Source: Xestospongia bergquistia (taxonomy: Eukaryota > Porifera > Demospongiae > Haplosclerida > Petrosiidae). Taken from it: a stretch of 64,000 nt of DNA. The position numbers and the translations under genes were made by a program. Of this stretch, positions 1 through 9,272 are shown in pieces. Position 1 is the first letter of the stretch; each line of letters starts with the position of its first letter. The notes under the pieces are model-generated. The model was given only the letters and a program-made list of their open reading frames with translations, did no database searches and had not been told where the DNA came from. Location: the NCBI GenBank assembly GCA_963965975.1, contig OZ014421.1, positions 3,647,001 to 3,711,000 on the forward strand, given 5' to 3'.

Positions 1-167
1 AGTCTTGTATTTTTCTTCTTAACAATCTTATTGAAATCGTATATGATCAAATTGAACTATCGTAAGGCCATTTGGAACGATTCATGACAATGTATATACA
101 TATTATTATACAAGCGTACATAAAGTCTAGACACAAAGATTGTTATTGATGTATATGAAGATGATTC
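1..167. other. Flank downstream of the transposase pseudogene
   Basis: AT-rich sequence between the window edge and the stop codon of the minus-strand transposase pseudogene. It should hold the 3' untranslated part and perhaps the terminus of that transposon. A TTAA occurs at 19-22, but it is not followed by the CCC expected at a piggyBac end, so I do not call a terminus. The real end may lie outside the window. No other feature is visible. Confidence 0.5.
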
Positions 168-1242
168 TTAGTATTCATAATGTAATTTGGTATGGTATGG
201 TAATCTTTAAAAAATGGGAGTACATACAAATGAGTTTTACAAATGTTACATTGGTACTGTTTTTGTGATCTTTTTTTCCTCGGGCCTTGCATACTTTAGA
301 CTGGGACGTACTCCATAAGGTGCATCTTTTTGAACAGGTTCTGGAAATCCATGTTCGCTCAATCTCATTGGAAGTACTGTTGTTGAGGCAATGTGCCTTC
401 TGTCAACTGGTTATTTATGATCGTCTAGTATCCGGCTGCCAATGTGTGGTAAAGGTTTTCAGCAACTATATTGTGCAAAATATTGGTGTTAACAATGGAT
501 ACATCAAATAAGTGAAATAATACTTTCTTCCACTACTTGCCTGACCTGCGTACATATCCATAATATAGTAGGAGTTGATTGCACTTGTCGACTCCGCCCA
601 TATCGTATTGTATTCTTCAACTACTTTTGCCACGTCTACTCCTCCATCTACTGCTCTGGTTCTCCTCCGCTTATCTATCATATTTTCATTATGCAAGGTT
701 GATAACATGTGTACCACTAGCTTGTCAGACCACTTCGGACACAAAAATCCATCTGTTGCATAATAAGAATAGACTTAACCTACATCTTACATTTTAGGCT
801 AACGTAACTACAGTTGATTGTTACTTTTTACCATTTGTTAATTTTGCTAATTGAAATTCTCTACTCAATCCCTTCTGATTCAGCGAAAAGTGTATATTGG
901 TACACACATGATATCCACTTATTGATAAAGGAGACATGAGATCACTTTGTACGCTAGCCCTTGCTCAGGGACACCATCTTCTCTTTTCCTGTATGATTTG
1001 TTAACAACCATTATAGTAAGTATAATATCCCATTTAGTGGGCTTTTTGAGCATGTACTAGAACCACGAGAGTCTTCCTTTGTGTCCAATGATACTCTCAT
1101 CAACAGCAATTTCTCTATTGGGAATATAAACCAACTAGAATGACTCGTTAAGCTGATCAAGACTTCATCAATAATTCAAACCTTCTGTATGATATGACTG
1201 ACTATATCACTATGAAATGACCATTTGCTGCTCCAGTATGAT

Positions 1243-1373
1243 CTACAAATAAGTAAGTTGTACAGGAAATTCACAAATGTTTAGGGCTTCCTAATAAAAT
1301 TACAATTACAAGTAAGTGTAATAAATAAAACTTGCAATTCATATCAATCTATTTCCTTGGTTATAATGAATAC
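1243..1373 (-). other. Probable spliceosomal intron in the transposase pseudogene
   Basis: The coding match breaks after LVRYLSVR and resumes with SYWSSKWSF. Between them lie 131 bp that start with GTATTC and end with TTATTTGTAG on the minus strand. Removing them joins AG to A as an Arg codon and restores one open frame across the junction. That gives VR-S-YWSSKW, the spacing expected before the conserved YWS of piggyBac transposases. The segment is AT-rich with a T-rich acceptor. The exact in-frame fit with GT-AG ends makes an intron more likely than a random insertion, though expression is not shown. Confidence 0.7.
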
Positions 1374-1632
1374 CTCACAGACAGATATCTAACTAGTCCC
1401 TTTGTAATTATTATGGCTAGTAATGGGTCAACTTCCTTATGCTTTATCAGATTTCTACTCCAGTCATGACCAAGAGCGTTGGGATGATTATGCGTGTAAG
1501 ATTCAATTTGACACAGGATAGGTAGCTGTTTCCACAAAGATCAAATCTTTTACTGCTGATGAAAAGTATAGATTGAAGAAAGCAAGTGGTGGTTTGTTGC
1601 TTATATCAAGAGTAATCCCAGGTGATGCAGTA

Positions 1633-1763
1633 AATGGATGAACTATAAAGTTACTTTGCTATTATTGGTAGTCTTTAGTTAACTATAGGTAGGCTAGCTG
1701 TAGCAGTAGTGCTAGTACTGGGCAAAGCTGTTGCTGGAGAGGTGGCAACCAATGGATGAACTA
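1633..1763. repeat. 13-bp direct repeats bounding a local duplication in the pseudogene
   Basis: AATGGATGAACTA occurs at 1633-1645 and again at 1751-1763, 118 bp apart, in the low-complexity linker between the acidic N-terminus and the SPGI motif. The minus-strand readings after each copy are similar (VHPLVATSP and VHPFTASPG). This suggests a local tandem duplication that later diverged, rather than a transposon insertion. It is one of the lesions separating the N-terminal frame from the rest of the coding sequence. Confidence 0.45.
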
Positions 1764-2063
1764 CAATAATTATTATTATTTTGTACATGTGTGTAAAATC
1801 ATCTTATCCGTGGGTGTAGGTGGAGCTAGGAAACTGCTTCTTGTTGGTAAAGGTGGAGCTGAAGAGTTACATTTTAGTACAAAGCTTTCAGAAGTCAGCC
1901 TTGCTAGTAAATGGCTTTGCAAAAGATCTGTCAGTGCTTCTTCTTCATCAATGTAGCTGTAGAAATCGCTGTCTGAATAGTCACTTTCAGCACCCTCAAT
2001 ACACCGTAAAAGGAGGTCTGGGTCAGAAGGCAAGTGTATAAACCTTCTGCTTGTCAATGCCAT

Positions 2064-2545
2064 GACGCTTTAGCCTTGTTGATAGCTTTACAAACCAGTG
2101 ATTGCAATCATATTCACGTTCTTGCTTTCGAAAAACAGTCCAGGTGCCTCGGTAATAGTTACTGTGCAAAATTGCGATTCCACCCACTCAATAATTGCAT
2201 CCGCCTGCTCATAATTACGCAACCACCTGTTAAAGGGTTCACATAAATACCTGTTCCATTTTTTAGCAAAATGGGTTTTCAAATATCGGCATTTTGGGCA
2301 CCTAAAAAAATTAGCAAAAGAATTTAAAACATGTGCAATTTTCGCACTAAAATGCTTTTTAAAGAGGCTGTGACAACTGACACATTTTGCTGCCAAAAAA
2401 GTTTTAAACAAGGTTAAAAACACATATTTTTGGCACCAAAAAAATTAGGACTTGTATATTTTGGCACCAAAAACATAGAAAAAAGTTTTTAAAAAACTGC
2501 AATTTCCACAAAAAGTATACACATTAAAATATACATTTTAGCAAT
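2064..2545. other. Non-satellite spacer; unidentified minus-strand open frame
   Basis: Sequence between the pseudogene start and the satellite edge. A 111-codon minus-strand open frame (2088-2423) ends 25 bp upstream of the pseudogene start. It contains KKWNRYLCEPFNRWLRNYE and ends ESKNVNMIAITGL. I recognise no domain, and its Phe- and Lys-rich N-terminal half comes from A/T-rich repeats, so I do not call a gene. It could be 5' leader of the transposon or a chance frame. No TTAA-GGG terminus of the transposon is visible here. Confidence 0.4.
2287..2475. repeat. Degenerate short repeats with a TTTTGGCACCAAAA core
   Basis: TTTTGGCACCAAAA occurs at about 2428-2441 and again at about 2459-2472, 31 bp apart. 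Diverged versions lie near 2291-2308 (TTTTGGGCACCTAAAA) and 2385-2398. The core is a near-palindrome with 6-bp arms around CA. The copies are followed by A-rich runs, two of them continuing to ATTAG. The spacing is irregular and the number low, so this is a minor repeat of unknown origin. Confidence 0.5.
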
Positions 2546-2922
2546 AGAAGACTCTATTCCAGTTAATAGACTAAATGTCTTTAAGCCTTTATTGCAAATA
2601 GTTTGCAGTGGTAAGTATAAACCCATTGTTGTAAGTAGTTCGCATTGTTAAGTTTACCAAAATACTGTAAACCCTAACAATCCTTTAAATTAAAGAGTTT
2701 CAAGATTTAATGGAAATGAACTTAATAAACTGTCAATTGCAGTTTATTGAGTTATACTCTCTGAGTCCTTTAACCTAGGCAGTTTAATTAAAAAATGTTC
2801 ACTGATGTTCATTTAGTTAGTTTCTTTAAGTCCTTTAGTCTAAGCACTTTGCATTTTATTGAGTTAACTTTATAAAGTAAATTGCTAGGACTAAAGGACT
2901 TAAAGGGACTAAATAAATAAAC
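2546..2922. repeat. Eroded edge of the satellite array, with mixed orientation
   Basis: Satellite-like words (AGTCCTTTA, CAGTTTATT, TTTAGTTAG) appear here without a clean 143-bp register. A forward-oriented piece around 2812-2850 is followed after about 30 bp by its approximate reverse complement at 2882-2912: TTTAAGTCCTTTAGTCTAAG, then CTAGGACTAAAGGACTTAAA. This is a small fold-back. Array edges usually escape homogenisation, so the divergence marks this as the old border of the array. The start coordinate is approximate. Confidence 0.65.
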
Positions 2923-5010
2923 TGCCATTAACAATATATTTAGTTTCTTCGCATTAATGCTCTAATGTCTTTAATTTAAAGACTTTAGAAGGTTTAGACT
3001 ATTGAGTTTAGTTTATAAAATAAACTGCTGAGACTAAGGGACTTAAAGGGACTAAGTAAATAAACTGCCATTAACAGCTTATTAACTTTGTTTGCGTTAA
3101 CAGTCTAAGTCTTTAATTTAAAGACTTCAGAAGGCTTAGACTGTTGAGTAAATTTCAAATAGTAAACTGCTCAGACTAAAGGACTTAAAGGGACTAACTA
3201 AGTAAACTGCCATTAACAGTTTATTAAGTTTGTTTGCAATAACAATTTTAAATCTTTAAATTAAAGACTTTAGAAGGTTTAGACTGTTGAGTAAATTTTA
3301 AAAAGTAAACTGCTCAGACTGAAGGACTTAGAGGGACTAACTAAGTAAACTGCCATTAACAGTTTGTCGAGTTTGTTTGCATTAATGCTCTAAAGTCTTT
3401 AATTTAAAGACTTTAGAATGTTTAGACAATTGAGTGAACTTTCTAAAGTAATCTGTTCAGACTAAAGGAGTTAAAGGAACCAACCAAATAAGCTGCAATT
3501 AATTGTTTACTAAGTTGGTGTGTATTAAAACATTCAAGTCTTTAATTTAAAGACTTTAAGAGGGTTAGGCTATTGATTTCAGTTTATTAAGTAAACTGCA
3601 AAGACTAAAGGACTTAAACCGACTAACTAAATAAACTGCCATTAACAGTTTATTAAGTTTGTTTGCATTAATGCTCTAAAGTCTTTAATTTAAAGACTTT
3701 AGAAGGTTTAGATTATTGAGTGAATTTTATAAAGTAAACTGCTCAGACTGAAGGACTTAAAGGGACTAACTAAGTAAACTGCCATTAACAGTTTGTCGAG
3801 TTTGTTTGCATTAATGCTCTAAAGTCTTTAATTTAAAGACTGTAGAAGGTTTAGACTATTGAGTGAACTTTCTAAAGTAATCTGTTCAGACTAAAGGAGT
3901 TAAAGGGACCAACCAAATAAGCTGCAATTAATTGTTTACTAAGTTGGTGTGTATTAAAACATTCAAGTCTTTAATTTAAAGACTTTAAGAGGGTTAGGCT
4001 ATTGATTTCAGTTTATTAAGTAAACTGCAAAGACTAAAGGACTTAAACCGACTAACTAAATAAACTGCCATTAACAGTTTATTAAGTTTGTTTGCATTAA
4101 TGCTCTAAAGTCTTTAATTTAAAGACTTTAGAAGGTTTAGATTATTGAGTGAATTTTATAAAGTAAACTGCTCAAAATAAAAGACTTAAAGGGACTAACT
4201 AAATAAACTGGAATTAACATTTTATCAAGTTTGTTTCCAATAACGCTCTAATGTCTTTAATTTAAAGACTTTAGAAGTTTAGACTATTGACTTAAGGTTA
4301 TAAAATAAACTGCTGAGACTAAAGGCCTTAAAACGACTAACTAAATAAACTACCATTAACAGTTTATTAAGTTTGTTTGCATTAACGCTTTAAAGTCTTT
4401 AATTTAAAGAGTTTAGAAGGTTTAGACTATTGGGTGTACTTTAAAAAGGAAACTGCTCAGACTAAAGGACTTAAATGGACTAACTAAATAAACATCAATT
4501 AACAGTTTATTAAGTTGGTTTGTATTAAAGCACTAAAGTCTTTAATTTAAAAACTTTAGAAGGTTTAGACTATTGAGTGAACTTTCTAAAGTAATCTGTT
4601 CAGACTAAAGGACTTAAAGGGACCAACTAAATAAGCTGCATTTAACAGTTTACTAAGTTGGTGTGTAACAGTTTATTAAGTTTGTTTGCATTAACGCACT
4701 TTATAAGGTTTCGACTATTGAGTTAAGTTTATAAAATAAACTGCATAGACTAAGGGACTTAAAGGGACTAAGTAAAGAAACTGCCATTAAAAGCTTATCA
4801 ACTTTGTTTCATTAACCTTCTAAAGATTTTAATTCAATGACTTTAGAAGGTTGAGACTGTAGAGTTAACTGTATAAAGTAAACTGCTCAGACTAAAGGAT
4901 TTAAAGGGACTAACTAAATAAACTGCCATTAACAGTTTATTAAGTTTCTTTCCATTAACGCTCTAAAGTCTTTAATTTAAAGACTTTAGAAGGTTTAGAC
5001 TACTTTAAAA
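2923..5010 (-). repeat. 143-bp satellite array, reverse orientation, diverged subfamily
   Basis: About 15 tandem monomers run in reverse orientation relative to the main array. Landmarks such as GCCATTAACAG recur at 3067, 3209, 3352, 3638 and 3781, giving steps of 142-143 bp or multiples. The subfamily differs from the main array at fixed places. Its reverse complement reads TTAATGGCAG where the main array has TTAATAGCTG, and GTCCCTTTAAGTCC where the main array has GTGCCATAAAGTCC. The palindrome is present but centred on T (TTTAATTTAAA). Monomers differ more from each other than those to the right. One short unit at about 4650-4690 shows a join between two phases. Confidence 0.93.
3352..4209 (-). 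repeat. Tandem duplication of a 3-monomer (429-bp) unit
   Basis: 3352-3780 and 3781-4209 are consecutive copies of the same three monomers. Shared private variants include GTTTGTCGAGTTTG at the start of monomer 1, TGCAATTAATTGTTTACT at 3495 and 3924, and TTTAAGAGGGTTAGGC in monomer 2. The offset is exactly 429 bp. A few substitutions separate the copies, for example GAATGTTTAGACAATTG against GAAGGTTTAGACTATTG. Confidence 0.85.
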
Positions 5011-5045
5011 AGTACACCCAATAGTCTCTTTATATATTTAGTCCA
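4985..5045. other. Head-to-head inversion junction between the two satellite arrays
   Basis: Left of this point monomers run in reverse; right of it they run forward. The join reads TTTAGACTACTTTAAAAAGT, then ACACCCAATAGTCT (about 4995-5027). A reverse monomer at about 4430 carries GACTATTGGGTGTACTTTAA. An intact fold-back would therefore read GGGTGTACTTT, then AAAAAGTACACCC. The junction keeps the right arm ACACCCAATAGTCT but lacks about 9 bp (TTGGGTGTA) of the left arm. This looks like a palindrome centre trimmed on one side. After AATAGTCT the sequence jumps back to the monomer start instead of continuing with AAACC, so a second rearrangement is present. Confidence 0.75.
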
Positions 5046-5181
5046 TTTAAGTCTTTTAGACTGAGCAATTTACTTTATAAACTTCAATCAACAGTCTAAA
5101 CCTTCTAAAGTCTTTAAATTAAAGACTTCAGAGCGTTAACACAAACAAACTTACTAAACTGTTATTAGCAGTTTATTTATA
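5028..5181 (+). repeat. First forward satellite monomer, split from the rest by a transposon
   Basis: One forward monomer runs from TTTAGTCCATTTAAGTC to AGCAGTTTATTTA, directly after the inversion junction. It mixes features of both subfamilies: AGCAGTTTA resembles the reverse array, while GAGCAATTTACTTTATAAAC and GAGCGTTAACACAAAC resemble the main array. It stops at the TA target of the 5182-5974 element, and the satellite resumes right after that element. Confidence 0.8.
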
Positions 5182-5204
5182 CTCTGTCCGAGTTGAGAAA
5201 AGCC
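5178..5204. repeat. Left terminal inverted repeat of the TA element
   Basis: Begins TATACTCTGTCCGAGTTGAG and ends AAAAGCC. It matches the reverse complement of 5952-5978 at 26 of 27 positions; the single difference is C against T in CTGTCCG/CTGTCTG. The outer TATA may include the TA target duplication, so the true element end is probably at the CTCTG. Confidence 0.85.
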
Positions 5205-5974
5205 ACCCAGACGTGTGAATAACTTTGCCGTTTTACGTGCTATCCACATGGGACTTGCACCAATCGATTCAGCTTGCAAACGCGCATTTTATATATAAAA
5301 TTTGGCTCTCTAGTGCTACTATAAAGTATCAAACTATAAAACTCCATACATTTTGAATGGCATCCCTTTTGCATACTTTAAATTGCACACCTTCGAGCAG
5401 ATAACAAAAATCGATTTTCACCTCGAAAAGTCAGCCAACTATCACCGAGAAGCCAGCCGACTATCACGTGGCAAGTCAAAATTACAATTCTAATTATAAA
5501 AATAAATGCCTTTGTATCAATTATACTATTAAAATGATAACCAGGTATCGTCTTTTGCAATATTGGGCAGCTATAAAGCCAACATTGTTTTGAAAAAAAC
5601 CTTTTGACAAATAAGGAAAACTGAAAATGTCTAAAATCATTCGTCATAAGAACTGTCAGATTGATACTGGAACGTGAAGTGAAAGTCCGGGGGAATCACA
5701 GGTTTGTTTCAGAGATCCTTCAGTCCGTTTGCGCCTGCAAAGTCCCTCGAAATATTCAGACTTTCACAGCAAACTCCTTTGTTTGTGATCGCAATCTTTT
5801 TCCACTTACAAGCACGAGAAAACACGTGGTGTGTTCGCATGACATCCACGTGAACAAATAATGAAAACACTTAACACGTACTTCAGCGCTAACAGGCGAG
5901 GAAATACCTCACGTTACATTCCATGCATAAAACACCTTTATTTTAATAAAGGGCTTTTCTCAACTCAGACAGAG
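5182..5974. mobile_element. 793-bp non-autonomous DNA transposon with TA target duplication
   Basis: The ends are inverted repeats: CTCTGTCCGAGTTGAGAAAA at the left, and the right end reads CTCTGTCTGAGTTGAGAAAA when reversed. The match runs for at least 23 bp inside the element, plus flanking TATA, with one mismatch. TA lies on both sides, as for Tc1/mariner-like and related superfamilies. The satellite resumes at the right edge. G+C is clearly above that of the satellite. Several ACGTG words occur (for example near 5251, 5466, 5824 and 5849). A perfect hairpin of CCTTTATT, TT, AATAAAGG sits at 5935-5952 inside the right end. No transposase-like frame is recognisable; frames at 5378-5647 and 5661-5861 look like chance. 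The superfamily is not certain. Confidence 0.85.
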
Positions 5975-5978
5975 TATA
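5952..5978. repeat. Right terminal inverted repeat of the TA element
   Basis: Reads GGCTTTTCTCAACTCAGACA then GAGTATA, the reverse complement of 5178-5204 with one mismatch. Satellite resumes immediately with a monomer phase that continues the one cut on the left (TTTATTTA on the left, TAGTACCATTAAA on the right). Confidence 0.85.
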
Positions 5979-8900
5979 CATAGTACCATTAAATCATTTA
6001 GACTGAGCAGTTTACTTTATAAACTTCTCTCAATAGTCTAAACCTTCTAAAGTCTTTAAATTAAAGACTTTAGAGCGTTAATTCAAACCAACTTACTAAA
6101 ATGTTAATTGCAGTTTATTTAGTTAGTAACGTTAACTCTTTTAGACTGAGCAGTTTACTTTATAAACTTCACTCTATAGTCTAAACCTTCTAAAGTCTTT
6201 ACCTTAAAGACTTTGGAGCGTTAATGCAAACTAACTTACTAAACTGTTAATAGCTGTTTATTTAGTTAGTGCCATAAAGTCCTTTAGACTGAGCAGTTTA
6301 CTTTATAAACTTCTCTCAATAGTCTAAACCTTCTAAAGTCTTTAACTTAAAGACTTCAGAGCGTTAATGCAAACTAACTTACTAAACTGTTAATAGCTGT
6401 TTATTTAGTTAGTGCCATAAAGTCCTTTAGACTGAGTAGTTAACATTATAAACTTATCTCAATAGTCTAAGCCTTCTAAAGTCTTTAACTTAAAGACTTT
6501 AAAGCGTTAATGCAAACTAACTTACTAAACTGTTAATAGCTGTTTATTTAGTTAGTGCCATAAAGTCCTTTAGACTGAGTAGTTTACTTTATAAACTTCT
6601 CTCAATAGTCTAAACCTTCTAAAGTATTTAACTTAAAGACTTTGAGCGTTAATGTAAACTAACTTATTAAACTGTTAATAGCTGTTTATTTAGTTAGTGC
6701 CATAAAGTCCTTTAGACTGAGCAGTCTACTTTATAAACTTCTCTCAATAGTCTAAACCCTCTAAAGTCTTTAACTTAAAGACTTTAGAGCGTTAATGCAA
6801 ACTAACTTACTAAACTGTTTATAGCTGTTTATTTAGTTAGTGCCATAAAGTCCTTTAGACTGAGCAGTTTACTTTATAAACTTCTCTCAATAGTCTAAAC
6901 CTTTTAAAGTCTTTAAATTAAAGACTTTAGAACGTTAATGCAAACTAAACTTACTAAACTGTTAATAGTTGTTTATTTAGTTAGTGCCATAAAGTCCTTT
7001 AGACTGAGCAGTTTACCTTATAAAATTCTCTCAAAAGTCTAAACCTTCTAAAGTCTTTAACTTAAAGACTTTAGAGCATTAATGCAAACTAACTTACTAA
7101 ACTGTTAATAGCTGTTTATTTAGTTTGCGCCATAAAGTCCTTTAGACTGAGCAGTTTACTTTATAAACTTCTCTCAATAGTCTAAACCTTCTAAAGTCTT
7201 TAAATTAAAGACTTTAGAGCGTTAATGCAAACTAACTTACTAAACAGTTAATAACTGTTTATTTAGTTAGTGCCATAATGTCCTTTAGACTGAGCAGTTT
7301 ACATTATAAACTTCTCCCAATAGTCTAAACCTTCTAAAGTCTTTAACTTAAAGACTTTGGAGCGTTAATGTAATCTAACTTATTAAACTGTTAGTAGCTT
7401 TTTATTTGTTAGTGCCATAAAGTCCTTTACACTGAGCAGTTTACTTTATAAACTTCTCTCAATAGTCTAAACCCTCTAAAGTCTTTAACTTAAAGACTTT
7501 AGAAAGTTAATGCAAACTAACATACCAAACTGTTAATAGCTGTTTATTTACTTACTGCCATAAAGTCCTTTAGACTGAGTAGTTTACTTTATAAACTTCT
7601 CTCAATAGTATAAACCTTCTAAAGTCTTTAACTTAAAGATTTTAGAGCGTTAATGCAAACTATCTTACTAAACTGTTAATAGCTGCTCTTTTATTTAGTG
7701 CCATAAAGTCCTTTAGACAGAGTAGTTTTCTTTATAAACTTCTCTCAATAGTCTAAACCTTCTAAAGTCTTTAACTTAATGACTTTGGAGCGTTAATGCA
7801 AACTAACTTACTAAACTGTTAATAGCTGTTTATTTAGTTAGTGCCATAAAGTCCTTTAGACTGAGCAGTTTACTTTATAAACTTCTCTCAATAGTCTAAA
7901 CCTTCTAAAGTCTTTAACTTAAAGACTTTGGAGCGTTAATGCAAAGTATCTTACTAAACTGTTAATAGCTGTTTATTTAGTTAGTGCCATAAAGTCCTTT
8001 AGACTGAGTAGTTTACTTTATAAACTTCTCTCAATAGTCTAAACCTTCCAAAGTCTTTAACTTAAAGACTTGGGAGTGTTAATGCAAACTAACTTACTAA
8101 ACTGTTAATAGCTGTTTATTTAGTTAGTGCCATAAAGTCCTTTAGACTGAGCAGTTTACTTTATAAACTTCTCTCAATAGACTAAACCTTCTAAAGTCTT
8201 TAACATAAAGACTTTGGAGCGTTAATGCAAACTAACTTACTAAACTGTTAGTAGCTGCTTATTTAATTAGTGCCGTAAAGTCCTTTAGACTGAGTAGTTT
8301 ACTTTATAAATTTCTCTCAATAGTCTAAACCTTCTAAAGTCTTTAACTTAAGGACTTTAGAGAGTTAATGCAAACTAACTTACTAAACTGTTAATAGCTG
8401 TTTATTTATTTAGTGCCATAAAGTCCTTTACACTGAGCAGTTTACTTTATAAACTTCTCTCAATAGTCTAAACCTTCTAAAGTCTTTAACTTAAAGACTT
8501 TGGAGCGTTAATGCAAACTATCTTACTAAACTGTTAATAGCTGTTTATATACTTAGTGCCATAAAGTCCTTTAGACTGAGTAGTTTACCTTATAAACTTC
8601 TCTCAATAGTCTAAACCTTCTAAAGTCTTTAACTTAAAGGCATTGGAGTGTTAATGCAAACTAACTTACTAAACTGTTAATAGCTGTTTATTTAGTTAGT
8701 GCCAAAAAGTCCTTTAGACTGAGCAGTATACTTTATAAACTTCTCTCAATAGTCTAAACCTTCTAAAGTCTTTAAGTTAAAGACTTTGGAGCGTTAATGC
8801 AAACTAACTTACTAAACTGTTAATAGCAGCTTATTTAGTTACTGCCATAAAGTCCTTTAGACTGAGCAGTTTACTTTATAAACTTCTCTCAATAGTCTAA

Positions 8901-9272
8901 ACCTTCTAAAGTCTTTAACTTAAAGACTTTGGAGCGTTAACGCAAACTAACTTACTAAACTGTTAATAGCTCTTTATTTATTTAGTGCCATAAAGTCCTT
9001 TAGACTGAGTAGTTTACTTTATAAACTTCTCTCAATGGTGTCAACCTTCTGAAGTCTTTAACTTAAAGACTTGGGAGCGTTAACGTAAGCTGACTTACTA
9101 AACTGTTAATAGCTCTTTATTTAGTTAGTGCCATAAAGTCCTTTAGACTGAGCAGTTTACTTTATAAACTTCTCTCAATAGTCTAAACCTTCTAAAGTCT
9201 TTAACTTAAACACTTTAGAGCGTTAATGCAAACTAACTTACAAAGCTCTTAATAGCTTTTTATTTAGTTAGT

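Larger units (their letters stand above)
168..2063 (-). pseudogene. Degenerate piggyBac-type (PGBD, DDE_Tnp_1_7-like) transposase
   Basis: An intact relative would be a DDD transposase that cuts and pastes DNA at TTAA sites. Read on the minus strand in shifting frames, the family landmarks appear in order. An acidic N-terminus ends in SDYSDSDFYSYIDEEE (1776-2063). SPGITLDISNKPPLAFF lies in 1506-1643. LLAIIITKGLVRYLSVR ends at 1374. YWSSKWSF follows an intron. NREIAVDESIIGHKGR contains the first catalytic Asp (codon 1099-1101). KPTKW is at 1027-1044, GYHVCTN at 896-916, KWSDKLVVHMLST near 744, MGGVDK with the third catalytic Asp at 584-601, and a C-terminal CNIC...DYH segment ends at stop 168-170. 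Decay is clear: a stop follows KGRLSWF, the usual TDN reads TNI, a frameshift precedes MGGVDK, a stop replaces a Trp after it, another frameshift precedes the Cys segment, and two of its usual Cys are lost. No TTAA-flanked termini are visible. Family assignment is by motif recognition only. Confidence 0.88.

Noticed and set aside
19..22. TTAA as the 3' end of the piggyBac pseudogene element
   Set aside because: It is followed by CAATC, not by the CCC expected at a piggyBac terminus, and no matching opposite end was found.
466..744. Stand-alone 92-residue minus-strand gene
   Set aside because: It holds KWSDKLVVHMLST and other transposase motifs but shifts out of frame before MGGVDK. It is one fragment of the piggyBac pseudogene, not a separate gene.
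287..797. Plus-strand short frames at 287-511, 575-763 and 579-797
   Set aside because: They lie opposite the transposase pseudogene and are shadows of it.
1756..2246. Plus-strand short frames at 1756-1956, 1820-2041 and 2034-2246
   Set aside because: They are antisense to the acidic N-terminus of the pseudogene or lie in its upstream flank, with no recognisable domain.
2088..2423. Minus-strand 111-codon gene upstream of the transposase
   Set aside because: No domain recognised, and about half of the translation is Phe/Lys-rich output of A/T-rich repeats. Kept only as a note in the spacer entry.
2291..2472. Homology between the TTTTGGCACC repeats and TTTTGGTGCCTAAAAG in the 39293 MITE
   Set aside because: The shared word is short and A/T-rich with an imperfect match; chance cannot be excluded by eye.
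5378..5861. Coding frames inside the TA element (89 codons minus, 66 codons plus)
   Set aside because: Short, no transposase motif and no family resemblance; they fit chance frames in a non-autonomous element.
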